DNA of 64,000 nucleotides from the NCBI GenBank assembly GCA_022482545.1, contig JAKVOZ010000010.1:1-64000 (forward strand), read 5' to 3'. The notes under the pieces are model-generated. The model was not told the DNA's origin, did not search any database, and saw only the letters and a program-made list of their open reading frames with translations. The position numbers were made by a program, and so were the translations under genes. The DNA comes from Bacteroidales bacterium (GTDB lineage Bacteria > Bacteroidota > Bacteroidia > Bacteroidales > P3). Every line of letters starts with the position of its first letter. Positions within the stretch are counted from its first letter, which is position 1. This document shows, piece by piece, positions 26,323 to 36,054 of the stretch.

Positions 26323-28031
26323 TTAATAGTTTATATCTGCTGAAAATTGTTTTTTTAATAGTTTCAATACCGAGTTTTTGTTAGAAAGGTAGTTAAATTT
26401 TTCTGCTGGTGAATAAATAATATCTTTTTTATTATTTTCTTTTACTCTAATAAATAAGCGTAATTCATTGTAATTCAATTTTTTTGAGATAAATTGAGTT
26501 ATTTCTTTCTTATTCATAGTAAGTTCTTTTTCATCAACATTGTTTTTTACCGATATTTCAACTTTATAGTCTTCTAATTCTTTGAACTCGCAATTCATCA
26601 GCATAAAATAGAAATTAGGGCTTTCTTTCTCCAAAGTTTTAGCGTAGAGATTAAACATATTTATAAAGTCAGCCATAACAAAAGGATTGGAAGGAGTTTT
26701 TTCGCTTTCTTGCTTTATTTTTTCTATATTTATGCTTGTTTTAAGGTTGTCGGTATTGATAGAAAAAGGTGAATGAAAATTAACTGGTATTATCTTTGGT
26801 TTTTCTTCATCTTTTTTTATTAACTCTTCGTTTTTTTGAGTTTTTTCTTCAACTTTTTCCTCTTGAACAGAAGTGTTATTTTGTGTTAATTCAAGTTTTT
26901 TTTTTCGGTAGCAGGTTTGGGTGCAAGTCTATTCATTACATTACACATCTTCAACAATCCAAGTTCAATACAAAATCTTTTGTTGTTTGCTGATTTATAT
27001 TCCATTGCACTTGTGTTGGCAAAATCCATACAGCACAAAAGAAATTTTGTTGGAGTTTTGCTTGCTTGAATAACGTATTTCTCTTGAATTGATGGTGGAA
27101 CATTAAGCAAGGTCATTGTGTTTGGGTCTTTACATACCAAAAGATTACGTATATGGCTTGCTAAACCATTAATGAAGGTGTCGCCCTCAAAACCTTTATT
27201 TAAAACTTGGTCAAACAAAAGAAGCGTTTGACTAATATCTGTACTTAGTATGCTTTCTGTAAATTTAAAATAATAGTCGTAATCCAATATATTTAATGAA
27301 TTAATAACATCTTTGTAAGTTAAGTTGTTGTTAGTGAAAGCAACCATAAGGTCAAACATTGAAAGAGCATCTCTTAAAGCACCATCAGATTTTTGTGCTA
27401 TTATATCCAAAGCCTCTTTCTCATATTGTATGTTTTCTTTTTTTGCTATATATTCCAAATGTGATGATATGTCTTCAACGGTTATACGATGAAAATCAAA
27501 TATCTGGCAACGTGATAATATTGTTGGTAGTATTTTATGTTTTTCTGTTGTAGCAAGAATAAATTTTGCATACTTAGGTGGTTCTTCAAGTGTTTTTAAG
27601 AAAGCGTTGAACGCTGCCGTACTCAACATATGAACCTCATCTATTATATATACTTTATACTTACCATTCATTGGAGGAATGTTTATCTGCTCAACCAATG
27701 AACGAATATCATCAACAGAGTTATTTGAAGCCGCATCAAGTTCAATGATGTTGATAGAAGAACCATCGTTGAAGTTCTTGCAACTATCACATTCATTGCA
27801 TGCTTCTATTTCTTTGGTAACGTTTGTGCAATTAATTGTTTTTGCTAAAATTCTGGCACATGTTGTTTTTCCCACACCACGAGGACCACAAAAAAGAAAT
27901 GCCTGAGCAAGTTGATTAGAAGCAATAGCATTTTGTAGGGTAGAAGTTACGTGTTTTTGCCCTACAACAGAAGCAAAGGTTGCAGGACGATATTTTCTTG
28001 CTGATACAATATAGTTTTCTGTTACTGGCAT
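26323..28031 (-). CDS. dnaX: DNA polymerase III subunit tau, made through a -1 frameshift or slippage at an A10 run
   Basis: The zero frame stops at 26886, but the -1 frame after a run of ten A (26905-26896) stays open for about 190 codons to 26323. It continues LELTQNNTSVQEEKVEEK..., a charged linker, then a compact C-terminal domain with VMADFINMFNLYAKTLEKE and FEFKELEDYK-like composition (CEFKELEDYKVEISV). The combined product is about 569 residues, near the usual length of Bacteroidetes DnaX. The sequence after the slip shows no decay and ends just before the antiporter gene. Tau would bridge polymerase cores and helicase. A homopolymer sequencing or assembly error of one base is the main alternative. 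Confidence 0.8.
26860..26906 (-). other. Slippery A10 tract with possible downstream stem in dnaX
   Basis: On the minus strand G is followed by ten A and then CTTGAA. The zero frame reads GAA AAA AAA AAC and stops three codons later (TTG AAT TAA); the -1 frame enters the tau extension. CTTGAA just after the run can pair with TTCAAG about 22 nt further on, a weak stimulatory hairpin at best. The layout resembles the poly-A transcriptional slippage known for Thermus dnaX. Confidence 0.7.
26886..28031 (-). CDS. dnaX: DNA polymerase III clamp-loader subunit gamma (zero-frame dnaX product)
   Basis: 381 residues in the zero frame, ending KKNLN. It carries the complete AAA+ clamp-loader ATPase: Walker A GPRGVGKTTCARIL near residue 50, a four-Cys zinc module (CTN..., CNECDSC), Walker B and sensor YIIDEVHMLS, the arginine finger SRCQ, and lid domain III to about residue 370. 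The length corresponds to a gamma-type product without the tau polymerase/helicase-binding part. It overlaps the rpoD end by 10 bp, so it is co-transcribed with rpoD. Confidence 0.93.
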   Translation of the reverse strand: MPVTENYIVSARKYRPATFASVVGQKHVTSTLQNAIASNQLAQAFLFCGPRGVGKTTCARILAKTINCTNVTKEIEACNECDSCKNFNDGSSINIIELDAASNNSVDDIRSLVEQINIPPMNGKYKVYIIDEVHMLSTAAFNAFLKTLEEPPKYAKFILATTEKHKILPTILSRCQIFDFHRITVEDISSHLEYIAKKENIQYEKEALDIIAQKSDGALRDALSMFDLMVAFTNNNLTYKDVINSLNILDYDYYFKFTESILSTDISQTLLLFDQVLNKGFEGDTFINGLASHIRNLLVCKDPNTMTLLNVPPSIQEKYVIQASKTPTKFLLCCMDFANTSAMEYKSANNKRFCIELGLLKMCNVMNRLAPKPATEKKNLN

Positions 28032-28888
28032 AAGTATTTAGTTAGTTTTTTTGTTTCTTTACTATTTCTTAATCTTTTCAATGCTCTATCTTTTATTTGT
28101 CGTACTCTTTCTTTTGTTATGTTCTCATTAACTGCAATCTCTTCCAAGGTTAAACCATGAGAAAATCCAATACCAAAAAATTGATATATAATATTTCTTT
28201 CTTGTATATTTAATGTAGAAAGTGTTTGAGCAATATCTCTTGAAAGACTTTCCTTCATTACTAAATCATCAGTATTTTCAGCATCTTCTGGAACAATAAC
28301 ATCAATAAGGTTAAGGTCTTCATCTTGAATCAATGGAGCATCAACAGAAACTGCCTTACTACTTGCAATCATTGTTTCTTTAATCTTATCTTCTGGCATA
28401 TCCAACGCATCTGCAACTTCTCCTTCTGATGGAGTACGTTCATATACTTGTTCTAATCGAGATGTTTCTTTCTTTAATTTGTTTATAAGCCCAACTTGAT
28501 GTAAAGGCAAACGAACTATTCTTGATTGATCTGCAATAGCTTGTAGTATTGATTGTCTTATCCACCATACAGCAAATGAAATAAACTTAAAACCTCTTGT
28601 TTCATCAAAACGTTTAGCTGCTTTTATTAGTCCCACATTTCCTTCATTGATTAAATCTGGTAAAGAAAGCCCTTGATTTTGATATTGTTTTGCAACAGAA
28701 ACAACAAATCTAAGATTACTTGTAACTAATTTATCCAAAGCTGCTTGGTCGCCATTCTTTATCTTTTGAGCCAAAGCTACTTCTTCCTCTGGTGTTATAA
28801 GTGTTTCTTTACTAATTTCTTGCAAGAACTTATCCAAAGACCCAATGTTCCTGTTAGTAATAGACCGTGTTATTTTTAATTGCCTCAT
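28022..28888 (-). CDS. rpoD: Primary RNA polymerase sigma factor, RpoD/SigA family
   Basis: 288 residues, the compact primary sigma typical of Bacteroidetes without the long N-terminal region 1.1. Region 1.2 is SLDKFLQEISKETLITPEEE. Region 2 has NLRFVVSVAKQYQNQGLSLPDLINEGN and FDETRGFKFISFAVWWIRQSI. Region 3 follows, and region 4.2 is GLTLEEIAVNENITKERVRQIK. It is the presumed reader of the TAnnTTTG promoters across this window. It is the first gene of a leftward unit with dnaX and the antiporter. Confidence 0.96.
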   Translation of the reverse strand: MRQLKITRSITNRNIGSLDKFLQEISKETLITPEEEVALAQKIKNGDQAALDKLVTSNLRFVVSVAKQYQNQGLSLPDLINEGNVGLIKAAKRFDETRGFKFISFAVWWIRQSILQAIADQSRIVRLPLHQVGLINKLKKETSRLEQVYERTPSEGEVADALDMPEDKIKETMIASSKAVSVDAPLIQDEDLNLIDVIVPEDAENTDDLVMKESLSRDIAQTLSTLNIQERNIIYQFFGIGFSHGLTLEEIAVNENITKERVRQIKDRALKRLRNSKETKKLTKYLCQ

Positions 28889-29225
28889 AATTTAATATTA
28901 TATACCTATCTTAAATTAAGATAATAACTTTGTGCAAAGATAAACACAAACATACTCCGTTTTTAATACTTGTTTTTAAAGTTTTCAACTTAATTATTAA
29001 CAATAGTATTTTAAACAAGTAATAATATATGTTTTTAATACTTTCTCTTTTTTATTAAATAATTAAATATTATGTTTTTTCTTGCAATTCATTTTAAAAG
29101 CATATCTTTACTTGTTTTAATAATAGTAAAATGGATTAAAGAACTATTTTGGTATATTTTCTTATTTATATACTTTTTTATCATAAAATGCGTTAATAAA
29201 CTTTATTTAAGAACACAACAACAAT
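28889..29225. promoter_or_regulatory. 337-bp divergent intergenic region between rpoD and a TonB receptor
   Basis: AT-rich with long T/A runs and no ORF. It holds the rpoD promoter. For the rightward receptor gene I see no exact TAnnTTTG element, so its promoter is unassigned. No structured RNA is apparent. Confidence 0.55.
28935..28942 (-). promoter_or_regulatory. -7 promoter element for rpoD
   Basis: TATCTTTG on the minus strand matches TAnnTTTG; the start codon is about 47 bp downstream. Confidence 0.6.
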
Positions 29226-31586
29226 ATGATTAAAAGACTAATTCTTATTATTCTTCTTGTTCAGAGCATTAATATCATAGCATATTCTCAACAAGAAAAG
29301 ACTTCAAAAATAAGAATATCGGGTTATATTTATGACAAGGTATCAAAAGAAACTCTTATTGGAGCAACAGTTTATGATAGGCAACACTTGCGAGGAACAA
29401 CAACAAACAATTATGGATTCTATTCTTTTATTCTTTCTCAACAAAAAGGTAAAGTAGAGATTTCTTATGTTGGTTACGACAAACAAGATATTGAATATGA
29501 TATAGATAAAGACACAACAATAAATATTTATCTTTCACCTGCAACAACGTTGAGTGAAGTTGTGATAAAAGATAAGGCAATTGAAAGAAGGTTTGTTACA
29601 GAAAATATTCCAGGAAAGATAGAGATAAATCCAGAAATAATAACATCTATGCCATCATTAACAGGAGAAAGTGATTTATTAAAGGCTGTTCAGATGCTTC
29701 CTGGTGTTAAAAGTGGGACAGAAGGAACAACGGGATTATATGTTAGAGGAGGTAATAGCGACCAAAACTTATATTTGATTGACGGTATACCTATTTATAA
29801 TCCTAATCATTTAATGGGTTTTCTTTCAGCATTTAATACAGATGCGATAAAGAACATTGATTTTTATAAAGGAGGGTTTCCTGCTGAATATGGAGGGAGA
29901 GTATCTTCTGTTATGGATATAAGAACAAAAGATGGTAACAATGAAAAGATTAAAGGAGATTTTAGTATTGGACTTATTTCAGCCAAACTCAATCTTGAAG
30001 GACCAATAATAAAAGACAAAACAACATTTTCTCTTTCAGCACGAAGAACATATCTTGATTTGCTTACTACACCTCTAATCAAATATGCTAATAGTAAAGA
30101 TGATAATAGTGATGTTGATTTTGGTTATCATTTCACTGATGTTAATATGAAAGTTCAGCACAAGTTTTCTTACAAAAACAAGATTATAGCATCAATGTAT
30201 TGGGGTGAGGATAAGTATCATTTCTCGGTAAAAGACAACGATAAAAGTATTGATGATTCAAAAGCAACAGTTAAATGGGGTAATTTAATATCTACAATAG
30301 ATTGGGCAAGTCAAATATCTAATGTGTTATATAGTAATCTTTCGTTTTCATACAATAGATACAAATCAAACATAACAACAACTTATGAAAATACAGATAA
30401 TTCAACTAATGAAAAATATTCGTTTTCTTATGGATTTCTTTCAGGTGTTGAAGATTTCAGTATAAACAACAACTACAACTACTATCTTAATGGTTGGAAC
30501 TCCTTGCGTTTTGGAGTAAATTACACATATCACATCTATTCTCCTGAGGTTTCGTCTGTTAATACAGATAATAATGGAGAAACGACAACGCCATATAAAG
30601 TTAATAACAAGAAATATGCAAATGAGTTTGTTGCTTATCTTGAAGATGAGATGAATTTTACGGAGAACTTTTCATTAAGAGAAGGTTTGCATTTTGATTA
30701 TTATAATGTTGCTGGAAAAAATTATCTTTCACTTCAACCACGACTTAATCTTAGATATTCTCTTACAAAAGACTTGTCCATTAAGGCAGGATATGCGATG
30801 ATGAATCAAAATATTCATTTACTTGCTAATGGTATGTTTTCTTTGCCAACAGATTTGTGGGTGCCAGTAACAAAAAATATTAAGCCAGTAACATCACATC
30901 AAGTAAGTTTAGGATTATTTTATAAGTTAAAAGATATTTGTGAGATGAGTGTTGAGGGATATTATAAACAATTATATAATGTAATTGATTATAAAGATGG
31001 TGTTTCATCATTTAATAATTCAGAGAATTGGGAAAGTAAGGTTGCACAAGGAAATGGAAAGGCTTATGGAATGGAGTTTAATATTCAAAGACAGAAAGGT
31101 TCTTTTACTGGTTGGATATCATACACACTTTCTTGGAGTAAAAGACAATATGATAACGGAGAGATAAGTGGAGGAAAAGAGTTTTATGATAGATTTGATG
31201 TAAGACACCAGTTGAATGTTGTTCTTTCAAAGAAGTTTGGTAAAGGATTTGAATTAACGTCTGCTTTTGTTATCAATTCTGGGTCAAGAATGAATATACC
31301 AATAGCGACATACTACAATCCTTATGAATCACTTTCTTCAAGTGATCTTATAGATGTTTATGGAGAAAGAAATAATTTTAAGATGCCGATGTATCATAGA
31401 TTGGATTTGGGTATGAATTGGAATAAAAAGACAAAACATGGATTAAGAATATGGAGTGTTAATGTGTATAATGCTTATAACAAAAAGAATGCTTTCTTTG
31501 TTTTCACAACTAATAAACCAAACAAATTGAAAGCATATAGTATTATGCCAATCATTCCAACAGTATCATATACATATAAATTCTAA
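29226..31586 (+). CDS. TonB-dependent outer-membrane receptor with carboxypeptidase-like N-terminal domain
   Basis: 786 residues. A signal peptide ends near AYSQ. Residues of about 30-115 form a CarboxypepD-regulatory-like domain (RISGYIYDKVSKETLIGATV, YDKQDIEY). The plug follows (LLKAVQMLPGVKSGTEGTTG, YVRGGNSDQNLYLIDGIPIY, FLSAFNTDAIKNIDFYKGGF, PAEYGGRVSSVMDIRTKDG), then a 22-strand-type barrel ending in a terminal aromatic TYKF. It imports an unknown ligand using TonB energy. The DUF4249-like lipoprotein gene lies 5 bp downstream, a common Bacteroidetes pair distinct from SusC/SusD. Confidence 0.93.
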   Translation: MIKRLILIILLVQSINIIAYSQQEKTSKIRISGYIYDKVSKETLIGATVYDRQHLRGTTTNNYGFYSFILSQQKGKVEISYVGYDKQDIEYDIDKDTTINIYLSPATTLSEVVIKDKAIERRFVTENIPGKIEINPEIITSMPSLTGESDLLKAVQMLPGVKSGTEGTTGLYVRGGNSDQNLYLIDGIPIYNPNHLMGFLSAFNTDAIKNIDFYKGGFPAEYGGRVSSVMDIRTKDGNNEKIKGDFSIGLISAKLNLEGPIIKDKTTFSLSARRTYLDLLTTPLIKYANSKDDNSDVDFGYHFTDVNMKVQHKFSYKNKIIASMYWGEDKYHFSVKDNDKSIDDSKATVKWGNLISTIDWASQISNVLYSNLSFSYNRYKSNITTTYENTDNSTNEKYSFSYGFLSGVEDFSINNNYNYYLNGWNSLRFGVNYTYHIYSPEVSSVNTDNNGETTTPYKVNNKKYANEFVAYLEDEMNFTENFSLREGLHFDYYNVAGKNYLSLQPRLNLRYSLTKDLSIKAGYAMMNQNIHLLANGMFSLPTDLWVPVTKNIKPVTSHQVSLGLFYKLKDICEMSVEGYYKQLYNVIDYKDGVSSFNNSENWESKVAQGNGKAYGMEFNIQRQKGSFTGWISYTLSWSKRQYDNGEISGGKEFYDRFDVRHQLNVVLSKKFGKGFELTSAFVINSGSRMNIPIATYYNPYESLSSSDLIDVYGERNNFKMPMYHRLDLGMNWNKKTKHGLRIWSVNVYNAYNKKNAFFVFTTNKPNKLKAYSIMPIIPTVSYTYKF

Positions 31587-31591
31587 AAAAG

Positions 31592-32554
31592 ATGATTAAT
31601 ATGAAAAACATAGTAAAGATAATAATATTAGCGATAACAGTTTCAGTGTTTGCTTCATGCGAATATGAAATAGATTATAATGATGCACTAAATAATGATA
31701 AGATGGTTGTTGCAACGTTTTTGGAAGAAGATTCAACAATAAGTTTTTCTGTGCTACATAGTGCAAAACCTGGAACATTTGATAATAATAAAAGTTTGAT
31801 AACAAACACAGAAAAGTTTGCAACAGAATCTCTTGTAAGAAATTGTGTAGTAGGCTTGTTTGCTAATAATCAAAATATGGAGAATCTTAATGGAACAAAT
31901 GGACAAGAATATGTTTTTTCTTATAAACCAAAGCATAATGATAATATTAAGATAACAATTAGCAATGATAAGTATCCAAACATTGTATCTCAAAACAAAA
32001 TCAATCTTACACAACCACAAATAGATTCATTTAACTATTATCTTGAAAGAAAAGATGACCAAACAAATCTTATTGTGTATTTTGAGATTAAAGATGATGG
32101 CAATGAAAACTATTACCAAATTGCACCTAATATAAGATATTCAAGTAGTTCAAGTTATTTTGACGGCGATGCTGAGTTAAAAAATGCTTCTGTTGTTTAT
32201 GAATCACATCAAGGAGTATATCAAGAGAATAATATATCTTTTGGCAAGGCAACGAATAATTATGGTGTCTTTGCCAATAAGAAATTTAGAGGGCAGACAT
32301 ATAAACTTAAACTATCATTCAAATTAAATAATTCTCTTTTTAAATCAACCAAGTATAAGGTTAGTGGTAGTTTTATGATAAATAAGATAGATGGCAAATC
32401 ATATACCTACCTACACACATTAAGTAATTATAAAAACAGTTCAGTTCTAAACACAACGCCAGTTATTATTGTAGATGGGATAGAAAATGCTTATGGATTT
32501 ATAGGGGTGAAGAAGACATGGAAGAAAACAATATCTGCCACACTAAGTAAATAA
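31592..32554 (+). CDS. DUF4249-type surface lipoprotein
   Basis: 320 residues with a lipoprotein signal; the lipobox FASC places the lipidated Cys near residue 24. After the lipobox comes EYEIDYNDALNNDKMVVATFLEEDSTISFSVL (shown here as family evidence in parts: NDKMVVATFLEE, ISFSVLHSAKP). This fits the DUF4249 beta-sandwich that accompanies TonB receptors. It probably acts as the receptor's partner or lid. In-frame ATG codons lie at 31592 and 31601; the second gives a more typical signal peptide. It is convergent with mcrC, 14 bp apart. Confidence 0.82.
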   Translation: MINMKNIVKIIILAITVSVFASCEYEIDYNDALNNDKMVVATFLEEDSTISFSVLHSAKPGTFDNNKSLITNTEKFATESLVRNCVVGLFANNQNMENLNGTNGQEYVFSYKPKHNDNIKITISNDKYPNIVSQNKINLTQPQIDSFNYYLERKDDQTNLIVYFEIKDDGNENYYQIAPNIRYSSSSSYFDGDAELKNASVVYESHQGVYQENNISFGKATNNYGVFANKKFRGQTYKLKLSFKLNNSLFKSTKYKVSGSFMINKIDGKSYTYLHTLSNYKNSSVLNTTPVIIVDGIENAYGFIGVKKTWKKTISATLSK

Positions 32555-32568
32555 AATTAATATTTTTT

Positions 32569-33861
32569 TTATTTACTCAATGTTGGCAGTTCTACACACA
32601 ACTTATAAAACTCAACAATATCTGTTTCTTTTTGAACTATATTTTCATCAATCAAACTATCTATATTTTTAAAGTCTTTATGTGATATAATTGTTTTGTC
32701 TTTTTCTGGATCTTTGGGGTATATTATAACACAAGGTAATATTGTTTTATTCTGTTCTTTTTCCTCTTTTATACCTAAAGCTTCCATAAGTTTTCTACTT
32801 CGTGCATAACCTGCAAGTTGCCAAATATTGTCTTTAGATATTTTTCTATCTCCATCATATCGTGGCTTATATTTAGTATCTAATATAAGTTTTTCTTTTT
32901 CTCCTTTAAACAAAAAGTCTGGTATGCCAACTCTAAATCCTTTTTGATAAATAATTTGATTTCCATACGTTTCTCTAAGAAGACCAAGCACATAATGTTC
33001 ATAAAGTAGCGACATATCTATCCAAAATACTGGCACTGTTTGTTCTTGTTTGCTGTTTTCCACATTATGTATATTGAAACTATAACGGCGAAGAATCATC
33101 TTAGCAAGTTTTATTGCAACGTCATATTCTTTGTATAACTTATGGCTTTTCGTGTATTTTACTTCCCAATATTCTATATCATCGCTAACGTTATCAAAAG
33201 CAGAAATACATTGATTGAGTGTTGTTTGAACATCTGAAAACTTATTATTAGTTCCTTTGCTTATCACATTAAACATACGTTCACAAAACAAAAGAGCCTT
33301 CTTTATCAACCTGTTTTCTCTTATATCTTCTGAATATTCATTATACCTGCAAAAGACACGTTCTTCTCTTTTTAAAAGTACATTCTTTCTAAAATTCTGC
33401 AAAAAATCTATCCTACCTTTTACCTTGTGCAAGTTTTCTTCCCTATTCACATAACCTTTCTTTAATCCTTTACTCGTTATCTTTTTAACCGTAGAGACAA
33501 AATGAAAAAGTAGAAGAGGTGTCAATACTCCTTTAAAAGCATTTGTTTCAATAGGTTTTTGATCAAAGTCTATATCATATATCTCACTAAAAGAATTTTG
33601 TTCCTCTGCTGATGAAAAACAATACATAAACATCTTAGCCCAATCAATCTTTTTAATTTTAGGCGTAACGACAAGAGCAGTTTCTTTTTCTTTATCAATA
33701 TATTCTGCTCCTATACGATAATAAGCATAATATCCCCAAACATCTCCTTGTTGTAGTTTATCCCACTTAAAGATATTTTTGTTATTATATTTTTCTTTCC
33801 TTTCACAAGGAGAAATCTCATTGGGCAGTTTTTCATGCTCCTTGATTTGATATGTCGTCAT
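32569..33861 (-). CDS. mcrC: McrC-type subunit of a McrBC restriction system
   Basis: 430 residues. The C-terminal PD-(D/E)xK nuclease is visible as GIPDFLFKGEKEKLILDTKYK (about residues 309-330, Asp and Asp-x-Lys), followed by NIWQLAGYARSRKLM. The N-terminal half contains NREENLHKVKGRIDF-like McrC features (YVNREENLHKVKGRI). McrC supplies the nuclease to the McrB GTPase ring in modification-dependent (type IV) restriction. The start overlaps the mcrB end by 29 bp, so the two are translationally linked. Confidence 0.88.
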   Translation of the reverse strand: MTTYQIKEHEKLPNEISPCERKEKYNNKNIFKWDKLQQGDVWGYYAYYRIGAEYIDKEKETALVVTPKIKKIDWAKMFMYCFSSAEEQNSFSEIYDIDFDQKPIETNAFKGVLTPLLLFHFVSTVKKITSKGLKKGYVNREENLHKVKGRIDFLQNFRKNVLLKREERVFCRYNEYSEDIRENRLIKKALLFCERMFNVISKGTNNKFSDVQTTLNQCISAFDNVSDDIEYWEVKYTKSHKLYKEYDVAIKLAKMILRRYSFNIHNVENSKQEQTVPVFWIDMSLLYEHYVLGLLRETYGNQIIYQKGFRVGIPDFLFKGEKEKLILDTKYKPRYDGDRKISKDNIWQLAGYARSRKLMEALGIKEEKEQNKTILPCVIIYPKDPEKDKTIISHKDFKNIDSLIDENIVQKETDIVEFYKLCVELPTLSK

Positions 33862-35881
33862 GTTCTACCTCTGTTTGTTGTACTCCTTGATTATTTGCAG
33901 TTTCTTGATAAGTTTGAGCATTTTTCCAAGCATTAAAATACTCTTGTTGTTCCTCATCTTTATTTAATATACCGTCTTTAATATATTCTTTAATCAAAGG
34001 TATTACTTCATACTCCATCTTTAATTTTAGTTCACCTTCTTTCTCTGCCATAAAATAACTATGTCCAACCATTAAATCATCTATATCCATATCACAAGCA
34101 TTGTTCTTCTCAATAAAGCCTTTTACATTTTCAAATAATTTTTTAGCATTTTCGTCTTCAATACAATTCTCATCTGCTGGCAAAGTAATAAAAGCAAATC
34201 TTCTTCTAACTGCATAGTCTATTGTTCCAGTGCTACGATCTGTTGTGTTCATTGTGCCAATTATATACAAATTAGATGGTACTCCAAAATCGTTTGTATT
34301 GTCCTCTGTTGATGAATAAGGCAATTTAACTCTTATTTCATGTTCTCCTCCAATACGTTTATCATTTTCAAGTAAAGTAATTAAATCCCCAAATATCTTT
34401 GACACATTACCTCTATTTATCTCATCTATAATTAAAACATAATTCTTTTTTGGTTCATTCTTTGCATTAGTACATATTTGTTTAAATATACCATTTTTAA
34501 CTTCATAAGAAACATTATCGCCTTTTATAATAGGTTTTATTCCCTCCACAAAATCTTCATAGTCCATTGATTGATGAAAAGTAACAAATTCTATCTGTCT
34601 CTCTTTTCTCAAATTTTCATACTTTTCCATTAAATCTTCATGATTAGAGAATTTAGATATATCTTCTCCAATAATAGAAAGAGCAATTGCTGCTGTATTG
34701 TATGTCTTACCAGTACCAGGTGCTCCCTGCAAAATAATATTCTTCTTTGTTTCAAGAAGTTTTGTTGCTTTATTTATAATTTCTTTCATATTTTTTTGTG
34801 TTTCTTGTGTTTTAAATTCTTCATATAATGATACATATTTATAAAAAAAACTTTTTAAGCAATCGTTTGGCTCTTTGTCATCAAACAAACCTAATTCTTC
34901 TATTGTATTTTCAATATTATAAGGTTCCCTATTATCTTTGTCTATATATAAAACAAGAGATAATTTTACAATATCATCATTGTTCCAAACAGGGACAACA
35001 TTTATACCTGTATCTTTCCAATTTAAGTATGTAGCGACAGATTTATAATTTGCAGTATATATATTAATACATATTTTTCCGACTCTATAATTATCCCATT
35101 GTGATATTTGATTTTGTATGTTACCCCCATTATACCCTTGTCCACCTTGTTTAAAGCCTGGATTATTTCTTATTGGTTTTATATATTTTTCAAATCCTTT
35201 CCCCATTTCATTTTTAGTTTGTACATACTCTAAATGTGCAACAAAATATTCTAATAATTGTTTAAATTTAATATAATCATCATTAATGATTTTTTCTTGA
35301 TTGTTCCATGAATTCCAAATTTCATTTCCATATTCAAATATATCTTTATCTATATCTTTTTTTGATATAATATATTTTTGTAAATCAGACATTTTAGTCT
35401 CTTCATCGCAAACCATACCTAACTTTTTTGCAACTTCCAATAGACATTCTTTTTTAAATACATTTACCAACGTACCTTGTGGTGCATACATAAATGCTAT
35501 TTTCCATTTACATATTTCCCCAAAACCTATTTTATCTATCTCTTCAAATTCTTCTTTTTGCGAAAATGATGCTATTTTGATAATAATATCTTTTATATTC
35601 TTAAAAGCCTCTTCTTGCGTTGTTCCATATTTTTTACTCCAATCATATTTCCCACTTTTTTTTCTTCTTATTATACCAAATATATTTTTACCTGGCGTTC
35701 CTCCAATATGACCTAACTTCTCTGTTTCATGTTCTAACCAATAACAAAAAGAATCTTTAGTGTTTTCAACTAAATTTGTGTATTCTTCAAGTGTTAGATT
35801 TTCAAGTTCATTTAATGGAAATTTTTCCTTAAATTTATTATACACATTATACAATTGTTGTAATTCTTCCTTTTCTTCCAT
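33833..35881 (-). CDS. mcrB: McrB-type AAA+ GTPase of a McrBC restriction system
   Basis: 682 residues. The AAA+ motor has Walker A LQGAPGTGKTYNTA (about residue 384), Walker B YVLIIDEINRGNVSKIFGDL (about 483), IIGTMNTTDRST and a sensor/finger region AVRRRFAF, all typical of McrB. The MNTxxRS sequence matches the GTPase signature MNTADRS closely. The N-terminal about 350 residues, which normally select modified DNA, include WKIAFMYAPQGTLVNVF and an SNF-like loop (GGTPGKNIFGIIRRKKSGKYDW), but I cannot name the reader domain. Together with mcrC it should cleave foreign modified DNA. It has its own promoter. Confidence 0.87.
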   Translation of the reverse strand: MEEKEELQQLYNVYNKFKEKFPLNELENLTLEEYTNLVENTKDSFCYWLEHETEKLGHIGGTPGKNIFGIIRRKKSGKYDWSKKYGTTQEEAFKNIKDIIIKIASFSQKEEFEEIDKIGFGEICKWKIAFMYAPQGTLVNVFKKECLLEVAKKLGMVCDEETKMSDLQKYIISKKDIDKDIFEYGNEIWNSWNNQEKIINDDYIKFKQLLEYFVAHLEYVQTKNEMGKGFEKYIKPIRNNPGFKQGGQGYNGGNIQNQISQWDNYRVGKICINIYTANYKSVATYLNWKDTGINVVPVWNNDDIVKLSLVLYIDKDNREPYNIENTIEELGLFDDKEPNDCLKSFFYKYVSLYEEFKTQETQKNMKEIINKATKLLETKKNIILQGAPGTGKTYNTAAIALSIIGEDISKFSNHEDLMEKYENLRKERQIEFVTFHQSMDYEDFVEGIKPIIKGDNVSYEVKNGIFKQICTNAKNEPKKNYVLIIDEINRGNVSKIFGDLITLLENDKRIGGEHEIRVKLPYSSTEDNTNDFGVPSNLYIIGTMNTTDRSTGTIDYAVRRRFAFITLPADENCIEDENAKKLFENVKGFIEKNNACDMDIDDLMVGHSYFMAEKEGELKLKMEYEVIPLIKEYIKDGILNKDEEQQEYFNAWKNAQTYQETANNQGVQQTEVEHDDISNQGA

Positions 35882-35920
35882 GATTTTTTATTTTAAAAAT
35901 TATTAATAATTTTTATTTTG

Positions 35921-35928
35921 CAAACATA
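35921..35928 (-). promoter_or_regulatory. -7 promoter element for mcrBC
   Basis: TATGTTTG on the minus strand matches TAnnTTTG about 40 bp before the mcrB ATG. Confidence 0.55.
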
Positions 35929-35970
35929 CAATAATATTTTTTAATATCAAAAGACTTTTAGTAAACAAAC

Positions 35971-36005
35971 AAAAAAAGCCCTTAGAAATTAATCTAAGAG
36001 CTTTT
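35971..36005 (-). terminator. Terminator after kdd
   Basis: AAAAGC-C-CTTAGA (35974-35986) pairs with TCTAAG-A-GCTTTT (35993-36005), a 12-bp stem with one mismatch and a 6-nt loop. On the minus strand it is followed by a run of seven T. Confidence 0.85.
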
Positions 36006-36054
36006 GTCTTATTATATATATGATTTTGTATATATATATTTTCTGTCTTAATGA

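Noticed and set aside
26323-26676. Independent 117-residue gene downstream of dnaX
   Set aside because: The same frame is open upstream to the A10 run, the protein begins mid-domain and the combined length fits DnaX tau, so it is better explained as the tau C-terminus.
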